The position numbers were made by a program, and so were the translations under genes. Shown here piece after piece: positions 40,332 through 50,540 of a DNA stretch of 64,000 nt (position 1 is its first letter; each line of letters starts with the position of its first letter). The DNA comes from Leishmania infantum JPCM5 (Eukaryota; Euglenozoa; Kinetoplastea; Trypanosomatida; Trypanosomatidae). The notes beneath the pieces are model-generated. The model worked only from the letters and a program-made list of their open reading frames with translations. It did no database searches and was not told the DNA's origin. The stretch is from assembly GCF_000002875.2 (NCBI RefSeq), contig NC_009410.2:820492-884491 (forward strand). The letters are read 5' to 3'.

Positions 40332-41738
40332 ATGCGCAACGCAGCGGCCGAGACGCTCTTGAGCACCGTCAGCACCACCGGCATGGCGCTGACGGAGGAC
40401 GGCTTTGCGGAGTACATGGACGAGGCTGACCCGCTTCGTGAGCACCGCAGCTCGTACCACATTCCCATGATGCGTGACGGCACCCAGTTCTCGTACTTTG
40501 CTGGGAACGCGCTGGGGCCGCAGCACGTCGGCGTGGAGGCCTCTATGGCGGCCTTCCTCAAGAAGTGGCGCGAGCAGGCAGTTGAGGGGCACCTCATGCA
40601 GCCCACGCCGTGGTTCGAGATTGACCAGATGTGTGTCAAGGACATGGCAGCCATCGTGGGTGCCAAGGACACGGAGGTGGCCATCATGAACACGCCCACG
40701 GTGAACCTGCATCTTCTCCTGAGCACCTTCTACCACTCACAGGGCAGCAAGAAGAAGATCATGATAGATCCTCATAGCTTTCCGAGCGACGGCTACTGCC
40801 TCCTCTCGCAGCTTGAGACACGCGGGCTGAACCCCGCCGAGGACCTTATCAAGATCACGGCGCCGGGCACCAAGGACTGGAACGGCCCCGTCACTGCGAT
40901 CCCGATGGAGGCTTTCCTCTCGGCCATAGACAAGCGCGGCGACGAGACGGCCGTAATCATCGTGTCAGCTGTACAGCACCTCACAGGGCAGTGGCTCGAT
41001 ATCCCTGCCATCGTAAAGGCCGCGCACGCCAAGAAGATCCTCGTCGGCGTCGACTGCGCCCACGCCGTGGGCAACGTGCCGCTGCACCTCCATGACTGGG
41101 ACGTCGACTTTGCGTTCTGGTGCACGTGCAAGTACCTGAGCAGTGGGCCCGGCAGCATCGGTGGTGTTTTCGTCCACAACAAGCACACATCCGGCGCCAT
41201 CCCGCTCAATCACCTGAGCAGGCGCTGGGGCAGCGAAATCCAGAGTTGCTTCCCGAAGCACCACAGCCTCGAGCCGGCGACAGGCGCCTCGGAACTGCAC
41301 ATCAGCACCCCATCGGCTGCATGCTATATGATTCTGGCGCCGTCACTGAAGCTGATGGCGTCGGTTGGCATGGAGGCGATCCGGCAGAAGTCGTTGCTGC
41401 TTACGGCCTACCTGGAGCTGCTTTTGAGTGAGCTCGTGCCTCCAGGCTGCATCGAGATTGTGACACCGGCGGACCCGAACCAGCGCGGCGCCCAGCTCTC
41501 GCTCCGCATTCTTCCAAATAAGCTCAAGTCCGGCCAGGCGGCCGCTCCGGGGTACCAGTGCGGCGCCGGCGGGGCTGACGAGATGGACGACGCCTCCCTG
41601 CTGCAACGTCAGCTGCTTGACGAGGGCGTCATGATTCACAGATGCTCCCCAGACGTGGTGCCTGTGGCGCCGGCGCCCATGTACAACAGCTTCGCGGACG
41701 TCCTGCGTGCTGTACGCATCATTGCCTCCCTCTTCTAG
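40332..41738 (+). CDS. KYNU: Kynureninase
   Basis: The product is 468 residues; human kynureninase is 465. This PLP enzyme cleaves L-kynurenine to anthranilate and alanine (or 3-hydroxykynurenine to 3-hydroxyanthranilate). The sequence is collinear with the family: YFAGNALGPQHVGVEASM near the start, MNTPTVNLHLLLSTFY, the GVDCAHAVGNVPLHLHDWDVDFAFW segment with the PLP-binding Asp, and the Schiff-base lysine K267 in WCTCKYLSSGPGSIGG. C-terminal PADPNQRGAQLSLRI and HRCSPDVVPVAPAPMYNSF are also family signatures. All key residues I can place are present, so it should be active. The first ATG in frame is 40332; sequence upstream in frame is leader with a CAG run. Third positions are strongly GC-biased (41 of the first 48 codons by hand count). 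Confidence 0.95.
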   Translation: MRNAAAETLLSTVSTTGMALTEDGFAEYMDEADPLREHRSSYHIPMMRDGTQFSYFAGNALGPQHVGVEASMAAFLKKWREQAVEGHLMQPTPWFEIDQMCVKDMAAIVGAKDTEVAIMNTPTVNLHLLLSTFYHSQGSKKKIMIDPHSFPSDGYCLLSQLETRGLNPAEDLIKITAPGTKDWNGPVTAIPMEAFLSAIDKRGDETAVIIVSAVQHLTGQWLDIPAIVKAAHAKKILVGVDCAHAVGNVPLHLHDWDVDFAFWCTCKYLSSGPGSIGGVFVHNKHTSGAIPLNHLSRRWGSEIQSCFPKHHSLEPATGASELHISTPSAACYMILAPSLKLMASVGMEAIRQKSLLLTAYLELLLSELVPPGCIEIVTPADPNQRGAQLSLRILPNKLKSGQAAAPGYQCGAGGADEMDDASLLQRQLLDEGVMIHRCSPDVVPVAPAPMYNSFADVLRAVRIIASLF

Positions 41739-42979
41739 TCGAACGAGTGCAGCGCAAAAAAGGATGCGATGACGGGGTAAGGAGGGGCAGCACAAGGGTC
41801 CGTCAATAGGGATGCATCCGTGCTAACTGCGCGTGCGTAGACGTACACACACGCGAGCGGGGAGGAGGGGGGAGGGAAGAGCTGGGTCCTAGGGGGCCAC
41901 TGCACCACAACTATTTTCGCTGCTTTCCCTCTCTCGCTCAACTTACACACTCTCCCTCTGTGCGTAGCGCCCTTCTTATCCCCACCCTGCCGCTTCCCTT
42001 TTCGTGTGTGTGTGTATGTCGTCGTGTTGTGTTCTCTCACCTATGCTCGGCAGCAATCAGTCCCTCCTCCTTTCTCGTGCCTCTGGCAGCCGTACGTGAC
42101 GCTCGTGTGCGGGTATCAGTATGGGTTCGGGCACTCGGTGTAGTCGTATGTCTATGTGCCTGTGTGTGTATGGGTGCATGTGTGCGGGTATGATGGACAT
42201 GCAATTCCCAATGCCTTCCATGTGCGGCATCGCTTCCCTGCTCTCCCTCGCCATGTGCTGAGCGCCGCTCACGAAGGTACGGCGGTGATGTGCTCACAAG
42301 TGCCGCGTGTGCAGGTCTGTGCACGCGCGTCTCCCTTTCGCTATCGCTCGTTCTCCGTTTTCTGCGCGTTGCTTCTCTGTGTGCGCATGAAAGTGTACTC
42401 GCGTGCATCGATGTAGGAGTGGTCCCAGAGGTGCGAGCAAGGCGGCGCAAACCGATGTACACCGCCTCCATCCCGTCTGCTTCTCTTCCCCTTGGAGAGC
42501 GTGTGAGGGGGGGGGCGTATTGGGCGTGCGTCGACGGTGCAGCTGCCTCTCACCGCAGAAGACCTCTGTTGCTGTCTTTCTCTTGCCTACCAGATGCAAC
42601 GTGCTTTGAAGAACTGAGGCAGTGGCGGGCCATGGGCACCCGCTCACGCAAAGGAAAAAGGAAAATGCACGCGCCCCACGCGATTGTGCAGAAGGGGGGG
42701 GGCAAGAAACTGCTTTGCGTGTGACGTCCCCACCACCACCACCACCACCATCACAGCCGTATCCATCTCTTCCCGGATGCCACATCCCTAACCTCTCTCC
42801 CTCCCTCTTTCCCTCCTTTCGGTTCTCCTGCCCTGCTGCGGCGACTGCAGCTACTTCTTGTTGTGCTCTTGTAGTGGCTCCCTCTTCTGTGCGCTAGCCT
42901 CTCGCACCTTACTCACTCCCACGCCCTGCCGTCCACAAGCAACCATATAAATCGGACGCTAAGCCTAATCACTGTGCCC
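41739..42979. other. Intergenic region
   Basis: About 1.2 kb of TG- and CT-rich spacer with a CAC run (about 42731-42750) and a G run (about 42507-42516). No gene supported. Confidence 0.65.
42792..42850 (+). promoter_or_regulatory. Candidate trans-splice acceptor
   Basis: A long pyrimidine tract passes into GCGACTGCAG (AG at 42849-42850), 129 bases upstream of ATG 42980. Confidence 0.45.
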
Positions 42980-45457
42980 ATGGCGGACTACACGTACGGC
43001 ACCGCCACCCGCCACGCCCACGGTGTCGACAGCACGTCTACCCTCGATGACCCGGGCCTGCTCGGCAGGCTGGTCAAGTCTGCAAAGAGCGCGCACAGCA
43101 CTCTCGGCCGTGCGCTGGACACAAACCTGTCGAACCAGCGCTTTGGCGGGGCGGAGATGGAGCCGAGCGCGCTGACGATCAACTGGCGCGAGCGAAGGCG
43201 CCAGCTGCGACTGCAGCAAGAGATGCAAGGCGCATGCGACGACATTCACCTGCGCGCGACGGGGAGGCAAAGGGAGCAGCGCAGTGGCGTTTTAGGGGCA
43301 TCAGCGACCGGTCAAGTACCATGCGCAGCAGCCGCGTCCACACTATCAGCGGCAGGCACGGCCATGGGCGGCACCGCTGAAACGTCGCAGTTGTTTATCC
43401 CGGCACTACCGACGATGGCGCCATCCATGACGGCCGCCGCCGACGATGGCACGGAGGCCCTCGGTGGCACGAAGATCGGCGGTGACGACCGTGGCTACGT
43501 CACCCTCATTGGGGCAGTTCCGACCTACAATACAACGCGACTAATTGAAGACAACTACGAGCTTATCAGCAGCTTTCGCGCCTACCGCACGGACGCACTA
43601 CGGACGGAGCAGCAGGCTGCCCTCCGTGACGTCTCGGCACCCCACCCCGACCTTCTCCAGCAACTAGCACCGCTGGTTCAGCAGGAGCAAGGCAGCGAAG
43701 CAGGCCAGCAGCATCTGCTCGTAGATCAAGAAACGCTCCCGTATCACCTCCGCCAGCGCTACACACAAGCCCGTGCGTCGCAGTCGACATCGGCGGCGCA
43801 TGCAGATGCGGCTGCTGCGGCAGCGGACGGAGGCGATGACGCTGCGGCACATAGCCCTGCGTCTCCGCGGCAGGCGGACGACACGGCGCCGATGACCGCC
43901 GCCGCCAAGGGCACGTGGGCCTTCACCTGCCAAGGTCGTCCGGACATAACGGGCGCGCAATACAGCGGCCCGGTCGCTGGTACTGGCGGGAAGGGTGGTA
44001 GCGAGCCCTGCCGTCGTCGCCTCATCGGCCATCGCCAACCATGCCTCGGCCAGTACCACGTGCGCTACACCGTCGTCGAGCCGCGTGTCGTCGGCGGCTA
44101 CGTGGCACCACATGCCCCGAAGATGGACAAACAGCCGCAGGGCGAGGCAAGCGCGCGAAAAGACGCCGGCGGCGCAGAGGCAACGCATCGTACCAACAGC
44201 GCTGCGGGCGACAACGGCTCCAACTTGGGCTACACGCAGCGAGAAGACTGGCTCTTGACTACGAATCAGCACGGGTCGCGCAACGGGAGCGCCGACACTG
44301 CCGCGCACCGTGGCGGCAGCACGCATGGCCGTAACATCAAGGGCAGCTCCATGTTCATCTCAGAGTCGCCGCGGCAGATGAAGCACGGCACAGCAGCCCC
44401 TGATATCTTTTACTGGCCGTACCCCGATGTGCGCTCGACTGTGAAGCGTGTATCTTGCCTTGTGCAGCTTGACAACCCTACCACGCACCGCCGCAGGGAG
44501 CCGCTCGTCTCAGGAGTGCCGGCCTCGGTGTACGAGGTGTGCGGCGATATCGCGGCTCACCAGCCACGGATCGTGACTATGAATCAGACAACTGGACGCG
44601 ACTCGCACTGGTACAATCGAACACCGCCTAAAGTCCTCGGCGAGCCGCTGGATGTAGATGAAGCACTGCGCGCGACGCGACCAAAGGAGCGAGCTGCAAC
44701 GTTGCTGCCCTGTGCGCACGCAAGTAACCCGAACACGGATCCAGCGCATGCGCTGGCCCCGGTGGACACAAGCGTCTCTGTCGAGCGCAATTTAGCATAT
44801 CCACAGTCCTTCATTGGCGGCTCAACGCAGCTGGAGCGCATCCGTGATTTTGGTAAGATCCTCAGCCGAGACAAGCGGGAGGCGCTGGCGCTGCGCAACA
44901 TCGGCAGCGGTGCGGGCAATGACGTGCTTCCCGGAGAAGCCGAGGAAGCGTGCGAGTGGACGCGGAGACGTAGCCACTCTGCCTTGATACACCCCCGCGC
45001 GCCTGGTCATCAACCATTGCACGCGCCGAACGCTACCGAGCTCGGTGAAGTGCCCTCACTGACCCTAACGAAGCCCCGCTCGGGGTGCACGACTGATCTC
45101 GGCAAGGGTACAGCCAGGCCGATGAACCTCCTACCGCTGCATGACCTCACATACGACCCGGAGCCAGGCTATGTGCTGATAGGGCCACGCGTGAAGGGGA
45201 CACCGTCGATCGCCCGCACTGCGACACGTCAACAGGTGCAGTCATGGACTGCGGGGAAGGGCTGCGGTGCCCCGGTGATGTACGATCCGACAGACTACCT
45301 GGCCCCACACGTCAAGTCGGTGCCTGACTTCGAGAAGCAGATTACGAAGGAGCGCGAGTTCCGCGGCCACCGGGTCCAGTCAGAGCGGTACCTGCAGCTT
45401 TTTCCCTCCGCCCCTGGGCCCGGCCACTACACGGTCAACTACAAGCAAGTGGAGTAG
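42980..45457 (+). CDS. Conserved hypothetical protein, possibly microtubule/flagellum-associated
   Basis: The product is 825 residues, starting MADYTYGTATRHAHGV at the first ATG. I do not recognise a named family. The protein is rich in short extended motifs with Pro, Gly and Tyr. It has ordered-looking segments near the N-terminus (LLGRLVKSAKSAHSTLGRAL) and in the last 150 residues (DLTYDPEPGYVLIGPRVKG, KSVPDFEKQITKEREFRG, PSAPGPGHYTVNY). The terminal PGPGHY resembles a sperm-tail PG-rich (SHIPPO) repeat, a motif of proteins bound along or inside flagellar microtubules; only one clear copy is visible, so this is weak. Ala/Asp-rich linkers lie at about 265-310. No membrane span or signal peptide is seen. 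A role in the axoneme or cytoskeleton is a guess. Confidence 0.8.
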   Translation: MADYTYGTATRHAHGVDSTSTLDDPGLLGRLVKSAKSAHSTLGRALDTNLSNQRFGGAEMEPSALTINWRERRRQLRLQQEMQGACDDIHLRATGRQREQRSGVLGASATGQVPCAAAASTLSAAGTAMGGTAETSQLFIPALPTMAPSMTAAADDGTEALGGTKIGGDDRGYVTLIGAVPTYNTTRLIEDNYELISSFRAYRTDALRTEQQAALRDVSAPHPDLLQQLAPLVQQEQGSEAGQQHLLVDQETLPYHLRQRYTQARASQSTSAAHADAAAAAADGGDDAAAHSPASPRQADDTAPMTAAAKGTWAFTCQGRPDITGAQYSGPVAGTGGKGGSEPCRRRLIGHRQPCLGQYHVRYTVVEPRVVGGYVAPHAPKMDKQPQGEASARKDAGGAEATHRTNSAAGDNGSNLGYTQREDWLLTTNQHGSRNGSADTAAHRGGSTHGRNIKGSSMFISESPRQMKHGTAAPDIFYWPYPDVRSTVKRVSCLVQLDNPTTHRRREPLVSGVPASVYEVCGDIAAHQPRIVTMNQTTGRDSHWYNRTPPKVLGEPLDVDEALRATRPKERAATLLPCAHASNPNTDPAHALAPVDTSVSVERNLAYPQSFIGGSTQLERIRDFGKILSRDKREALALRNIGSGAGNDVLPGEAEEACEWTRRRSHSALIHPRAPGHQPLHAPNATELGEVPSLTLTKPRSGCTTDLGKGTARPMNLLPLHDLTYDPEPGYVLIGPRVKGTPSIARTATRQQVQSWTAGKGCGAPVMYDPTDYLAPHVKSVPDFEKQITKEREFRGHRVQSERYLQLFPSAPGPGHYTVNYKQVE

Positions 45458-47095
45458 TGAGTGAAGCTGAGGGTGCAACGAGAGAGAACAAAGAAAAGTG
45501 ATAGGCACCAGTGCGTTTACTCTCTCTGCGTGCGTGCGTGTATGTGCATGTGCACGCCCGTCTCCTCTTTCTGCACTCGGACCTCTGCGCGGTGGAGGAC
45601 TCGGCGGCTCTGATAGACACACACACACACACACACGCACACACACACACACACACACGTGCACACACATGTGCATACACCCACATAGAGGGAGGAGTCT
45701 GCCCGTTGCTGTCTCTCTCTCTATCTTTTTTTTTGTGTGGTGCTCTCCCGTGCCTGCTCGCGTGCTTTCCTTCGATTTTGTTCCTTTCCTCCTCCGTCTT
45801 TCCTCACTGCCACGACCTCACTCATGTATACTGCCTCTCCCTTCCCACCACTTTATCTTCACCTCCCTCTTGCCCCGCTCCCTCCTTCATTCGTGTGCGT
45901 GCGGGCCCTTGTAGGTTTCATTCCTGTGTCTCCGTGTGTGTGTGTGCGTGCTCCCGCGCACATCTACCCTCACGTCGCGCTTTCTCCCGTTTCTTTCATA
46001 ATACAAAATGTTTCTTCCCTCTTATACTCCTCGTGTGTGTCGGTGGGGTGTTGGTGCATCTTCTGATGCGCAGTTGAGCACCTGCGTCTGCCGTGGCGAC
46101 ATGTGGTGGCTAAACCCCCTCCCTCCCCCCTCACACACACACACACACACAGCGACTTGATGTACAACACACTCGTCTTGCCTTTACTTTGTTGCCGACG
46201 TCGTCGCTGACGACTTCGTTGCTGCGCCCCCTCATGTCCCTTGGCATTAGTACTGCTGGTTGGCCGCTTGGGTGTCCGTGTGCGCGTGTTCGCACGCCTA
46301 CGTGGATGCGCATGCGTTGAGGGTGCTGAGATCATGGCCGTCATGTGCGTGCACCAAAGGGCAACCTGGCGTCACCGAGCGCAATGACGAAAGAGAAGAT
46401 ACGACCCGCACGGGAGGGAAGGGCGGACGCTGGCGTCGTCACGGCCGCTGCGTATGCCACGGCGCGCCGACTGACAGTGCCCAAATGGCGACAAAAACAG
46501 CGACAGAGGGTTGCCACGCAGGGAGCCACGCAAGCCCCATTCACCGTCTCAGTGGGGTTGCTCCCTTACTCTCTCTACAACTGCGAGAACAGTCATTGCC
46601 CCTTCCCCCGTCTCTTGTCTTTATACACGCACACGCACACACATGCGAACAAGGAGTCAGTGCGTGCTGTGCTGTGCTGAAATGATGAGCGATGCGTGCA
46701 CTGCTTAGCATTTGTTCATAAAGGGCATACGTCCTTTCCGGCTTCTCGCCTCCTCCCTTTCCTTACCTTTCCTTACCTTCCCTCCCGCCCTCCCGCTCGC
46801 TCGCTCCTTTCCCGCATACACGGACGCACATCAGGTCCGTCGTACGCCGTTACGTGCCCGCCATCTCTGCGGCGCTATTCATTCCACCTCCCTCCTCCAC
46901 ACACGTTCGTTTCTCGTTCCCCGTTGGCGTGTTTGTTTGTCCTCACTCCCGACGTTGGCGGCCGTCTTGCATCGCTTCCCGCCCTCCCCCGCCCCCTCGC
47001 GTACGCGTCTGTACACCGGGATCGCCCGCTCATCTCTGCATACAGTTCTTCTGTTCGTTGCATCTATAGCAAACTTCTAGTTTCTCGTGTCAGTC
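45458..47095. other. Intergenic region with CA repeats
   Basis: About 1.6 kb: a large CA run (45617-45658), a second CA run (about 46131-46151), T and CT runs, and a less biased island at about 46330-46570. Frames are open in that island on both strands, but none looks coding. Near the next gene, AG sites at 47044-47045 and 47092-47093 follow weak pyrimidine tracts. Confidence 0.65.
45617..45658. repeat. CA microsatellite
   Basis: About 21 CA units with one CG interruption, about 160 bases after the stop of the preceding gene. Confidence 0.95.
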
Positions 47096-49315
47096 ATGCG
47101 CGGTGGCAGTCCACCGCAGGCGGCTGGCGGCCGTCTCAACTCCAGCCCCGCCGCTTCCATGCCGAGTGGCGAGTTGTCGTCTGCCTCGTCGACGAGCGCC
47201 TACGCCGGCGGCCTCTCGTCGGCGCCCGTTCCGGCGGGAGCCAAGGAGAGGGCCCAGAACGGCAAGAAGGCCGCCTTCACCCGCAGAGGCATCCTCGGCT
47301 GCGTGAAGCAGCGAATCTTTGCTGAAATGCTTGACCCCGTGGAGGGTGACTACAATATAGTGGTGTGCGACAACAAGGGGGCCGAGATCCTCAGCACATG
47401 CGTGCGCATGCACGACTTGATGGACCACGGCGTGACTCTCGTCGAGGATCTTGGCATGCCACGTCAGCCGGTGCTCAGCAGCGCCGCCATCTACCTTATC
47501 GAGCCCACCGAGGAGTCCGTGCGCCGGGTGATGAATGACTGGCAGGCGAAGAACATGTACCGCGAGGCGCACGTTTTCTTCACCTCGTCTTCGTCGGAAC
47601 GACTCATTCAGATCATGGCCTCGGAGCCGCGCCTCGTGCAGGCCATCAAGACCTTGAAGGACATGTTGCTCGACTTTGAGGTTCCAGAAAGCTTGCTCTT
47701 CAACTTCTGCATGCACAGCGACATCCAGAGACTTTTCCCACCCGACGTGGCGCTCTCCGGAGGGTGCCAGAACATCCTCAGCGAGGTCGCCACGCGGCTG
47801 GTGTCCGTCTTCTTCACCATTGGTGCCGGCGTACCAACGGTGCAGTACCAGGGCAACAGTCAACTGGCGCAGCAGGTGGCGCGCATCTTCATTGACCAGG
47901 CCGCCCAAGCATCGCGCACGAACCCGGCCACGTTCCGCATGTCCAGCGCTGCGACGCCATGTGGCGGTGGCGCGGCAGACGAGTCCCCGCTGCTCATCCT
48001 CGTAGACCGCTCCTTCGACGCCGTGGAGCCGCTCATGCACGAACGCACGTATCAGTGCCTGCTGAACGACCTCATGCCTATCGAGAACAACATCTACGAG
48101 CAGACCTACGAGGGTCGCTCCGGGCAGGAGGCAACGCGCAGCTGCCCGATCGACGAGCATGACCCGTATTGGTGCCAGTACCGCCACAAGTTCTTTCCTG
48201 TCTGCCTCCTCGAGTTCCCGAAGAAACTGCAGAGCTTGATGGCGGCCAACCCGAACCTTGTGGCGGGCATGAGAAGACTGAACAGCGGGTACGGGGCGGG
48301 AAGCAAACTCGGTGATGTCGGCAGCGCCATTCGTGCCCTGCCGGAGTTTCAGGAACAGCAGGCGAAGATCTCCCTGCACATCGACATCTGCACCAAGATC
48401 ATGGACCGCTACAGGCAGCAGAAGCTGGCGGAGGTGTGCGAAGTGGAGCAGGACGTCGCCACCGGGCGACGACCGTTCAAGGAGCTGTACGACAACATCC
48501 ACCGCCTGACAGCGGACGTCTCTCTGCCGCTTGGCGTGCGCGTGCGTCTCATCCTGCTGCTGATTGCTGGCACAAACACGCGCGAGTTCTCCGAGGCGAA
48601 GAAGCTTATGCTTCTGCAGGAGGCCGGGCTCAGCAGCCAGGCCGACCTCTGCAACTCCTTTTCTATGCTCATCTCGCGAACGGGCCAGCTGCCGCAGGAG
48701 GCGGCAGCGCAGGGCACCGACAGCGATGCGAACAACGGCGGCTGCAACGGCGGAAACGGCAAGAACCCCAGCGTCTCACTCGCGCGCCGCTCTCTGCGCA
48801 TGAACCGCACAGGTGTCCAGGGCGTGAGCGGCTCGCCGGGCGGCAACGCGCAGGCGAACGCGGCTAACGAAGGTGATGAAAATGCGAGTGCCCCAGCGGC
48901 GGACCTGTACCGGAACCAGGCATACTTGATACTCCGTGCCGCCGCGAGCAGCACACTCAGCACGTCGGACTTCCCCATCTTCCGTACCAGCTTCGGTGGT
49001 GGGCGTGGTGGCAGCCTTCGCGGAGCACTGCAGCAGCGACGCGCGCTTCGTGCTGCTGGCGGTGGCAACGAGGGTATCGACTTTGGCGGCCTTGCCGGTG
49101 GAAACACCAAACTGACGCTCGACCTGGGCCACGAGGGAAAGTTTGCGCTAAAGACACGACGCCGCATTGTACTGTTCGTGTTGGGCGGCGTAACGTACGG
49201 TGAGGTGCGTGCCGCGTACGAGATCGCGCAGACCGCGCATGTGGAGGTGTTTGTGGGCGGCACGTCGCTATTGACTCCAGATAGGTTCCTTTCTAGTCTG
49301 AACTCTCTGCGCTAA
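47096..49315 (+). CDS. Sec1/Munc18 (SM) family vesicle-fusion protein
   Basis: The product is 739 residues from ATG 47096 (a GTG lies in frame just before). SM proteins clasp syntaxin-type SNAREs and promote vesicle fusion. The match runs through the protein: domain 1 GCVKQRIFAEMLDPVEGDYNIVV and VEDLGMPRQPV...AIYLIEPTEESV; domain 2 LLILVDRSFDAVEPLMHERTY; and the C-terminal IVLFVLGGVTYGEVRAAYEIA, which is highly diagnostic. A Gly/Asn/Ala-rich insert lies at about 545-610, and a Gly/Arg-rich stretch at about 650-680 interrupts the last domain. The first 45 residues are Ser/Ala/Gly-rich and probably disordered. Which subfamily it belongs to (Sec1, Sly1, Vps45 or Vps33) is not certain; the overall look is closest to Sec1/Munc18. 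It is one of three secretory-pathway genes in the window. A 470-codon open frame on the other strand is a shadow. Confidence 0.9.
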   Translation: MRGGSPPQAAGGRLNSSPAASMPSGELSSASSTSAYAGGLSSAPVPAGAKERAQNGKKAAFTRRGILGCVKQRIFAEMLDPVEGDYNIVVCDNKGAEILSTCVRMHDLMDHGVTLVEDLGMPRQPVLSSAAIYLIEPTEESVRRVMNDWQAKNMYREAHVFFTSSSSERLIQIMASEPRLVQAIKTLKDMLLDFEVPESLLFNFCMHSDIQRLFPPDVALSGGCQNILSEVATRLVSVFFTIGAGVPTVQYQGNSQLAQQVARIFIDQAAQASRTNPATFRMSSAATPCGGGAADESPLLILVDRSFDAVEPLMHERTYQCLLNDLMPIENNIYEQTYEGRSGQEATRSCPIDEHDPYWCQYRHKFFPVCLLEFPKKLQSLMAANPNLVAGMRRLNSGYGAGSKLGDVGSAIRALPEFQEQQAKISLHIDICTKIMDRYRQQKLAEVCEVEQDVATGRRPFKELYDNIHRLTADVSLPLGVRVRLILLLIAGTNTREFSEAKKLMLLQEAGLSSQADLCNSFSMLISRTGQLPQEAAAQGTDSDANNGGCNGGNGKNPSVSLARRSLRMNRTGVQGVSGSPGGNAQANAANEGDENASAPAADLYRNQAYLILRAAASSTLSTSDFPIFRTSFGGGRGGSLRGALQQRRALRAAGGGNEGIDFGGLAGGNTKLTLDLGHEGKFALKTRRRIVLFVLGGVTYGEVRAAYEIAQTAHVEVFVGGTSLLTPDRFLSSLNSLR

Positions 49316-50540
49316 ACAACGGAGGTACACGTTAAGTCCCGTTCCCATTTCCCTTGCCTTGTGCGGAGGGGCAAGCAGAGGAAGCGTTGGTGACATATTT
49401 GCGCTCGCGCACGCGATACCCGGTGCGCGCTCGACCTTGGCAGCTGCCGCCGTCACGCGCCTGCACGCACATACACACACTCCTGTGCCGAAGCTGTGAA
49501 GTGTTCTTTTTTCGTTACTTATTCTGCGTGCCATGTAAAAGTGCTTGGGTATGCTTCTGCTGCTGCGTAGCAGGTTGTATGCACCTGTGCGTGTACGGCT
49601 TGTCTCTCTGCCTGTCTCTCTCTGGGCACACCCGAAGAATCTTAGCGCGACGCACTTGTCCCTTCAGACGTTTGTGGGTTGGCGGCCACGTGCAGCGATG
49701 CATATGCGCGCTAGTGCGTGTGTCTGTGTGTGTGTGTGTCTGTCTGTCTGTCTGTGTTTTGTTTCCCTCAACTCATTCTCACTTGCATTTTACAGCTGGT
49801 TGTTCTGTGCGCTGCTGCTTTCTCTTCGCCCCTCGCTTGGAGGGGGTGGTGGCGGTGGCGGAGCCTTGTGATGTTTTCTACACTGTTTACGGTTGCACTG
49901 CACTTGCGCCACCTTTTGTTTCTCCCTCCATCCTTTAATCCCCCTCCTCTGTTTTTTTTTCTCGTCGTGCCTGTGCCTGTATGAGTGTGGAGGGAGACAG
50001 GCACAGACACACGCACTCAAGCGGTGCCACGATCCCGCCCACAGCGGTAGTGAGAGTTCCAAGGTTGCGTCTCTCTCTCTGTCGCGCCGTGTGCCATCCC
50101 CCTTGGCACCCCGCTCAGCGACACCATATGGTCCTTGACGCCTGAATACTCGACTGCCTCTCCTCCCCCGCAACACTCACTCTTGGCCTCTAAACCGGCT
50201 CCTTCTCCAAGAACCACGTGAGCTTCTGTACAAGTGCAGGTGCGCACATAAACACGCGAACACTCGCGCACACGTGTGTCTCGTACGTACCGGTGACTCA
50301 GCGCCACCGGCACCAACGCGGCCGTCCCAGTCTGCCTTGTAACACAACAAAGGCATCTCCTTGTCGAAGTCGAGTTCTTTGGCGCGTGCTTGACGACAGC
50401 ACCCTGAAAGGGGGAGCGTGAGTAAGTGGCAGCGAAGCAGTCGTGCAACACGAAAAAAAAGGTGCGAGAGAAGGACACAGCAAGTGCGGCGCCAGACTTA
50501 TCTGCGAAGTGCGTTATTCAATTTGTTTTCTCTCCGAGCC
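49316..50540. other. Intergenic region
   Basis: About 1.2 kb of TG-, CT- and T-rich spacer with a GT/TC run (about 49720-49760), a T run (about 49951-49960) and a run of eight A near 50452-50459. No gene seen. A short tract directly before the next ATG (50522-50535) could be the splice region but sits very close to the start. Confidence 0.6.

Noticed and set aside
47090..48502. 470-codon minus-strand ORF opposite the Sec1/Munc18 gene
   Set aside because: Shadow of a GC3-rich gene; no family resemblance, while the sense frame matches the SM family throughout.
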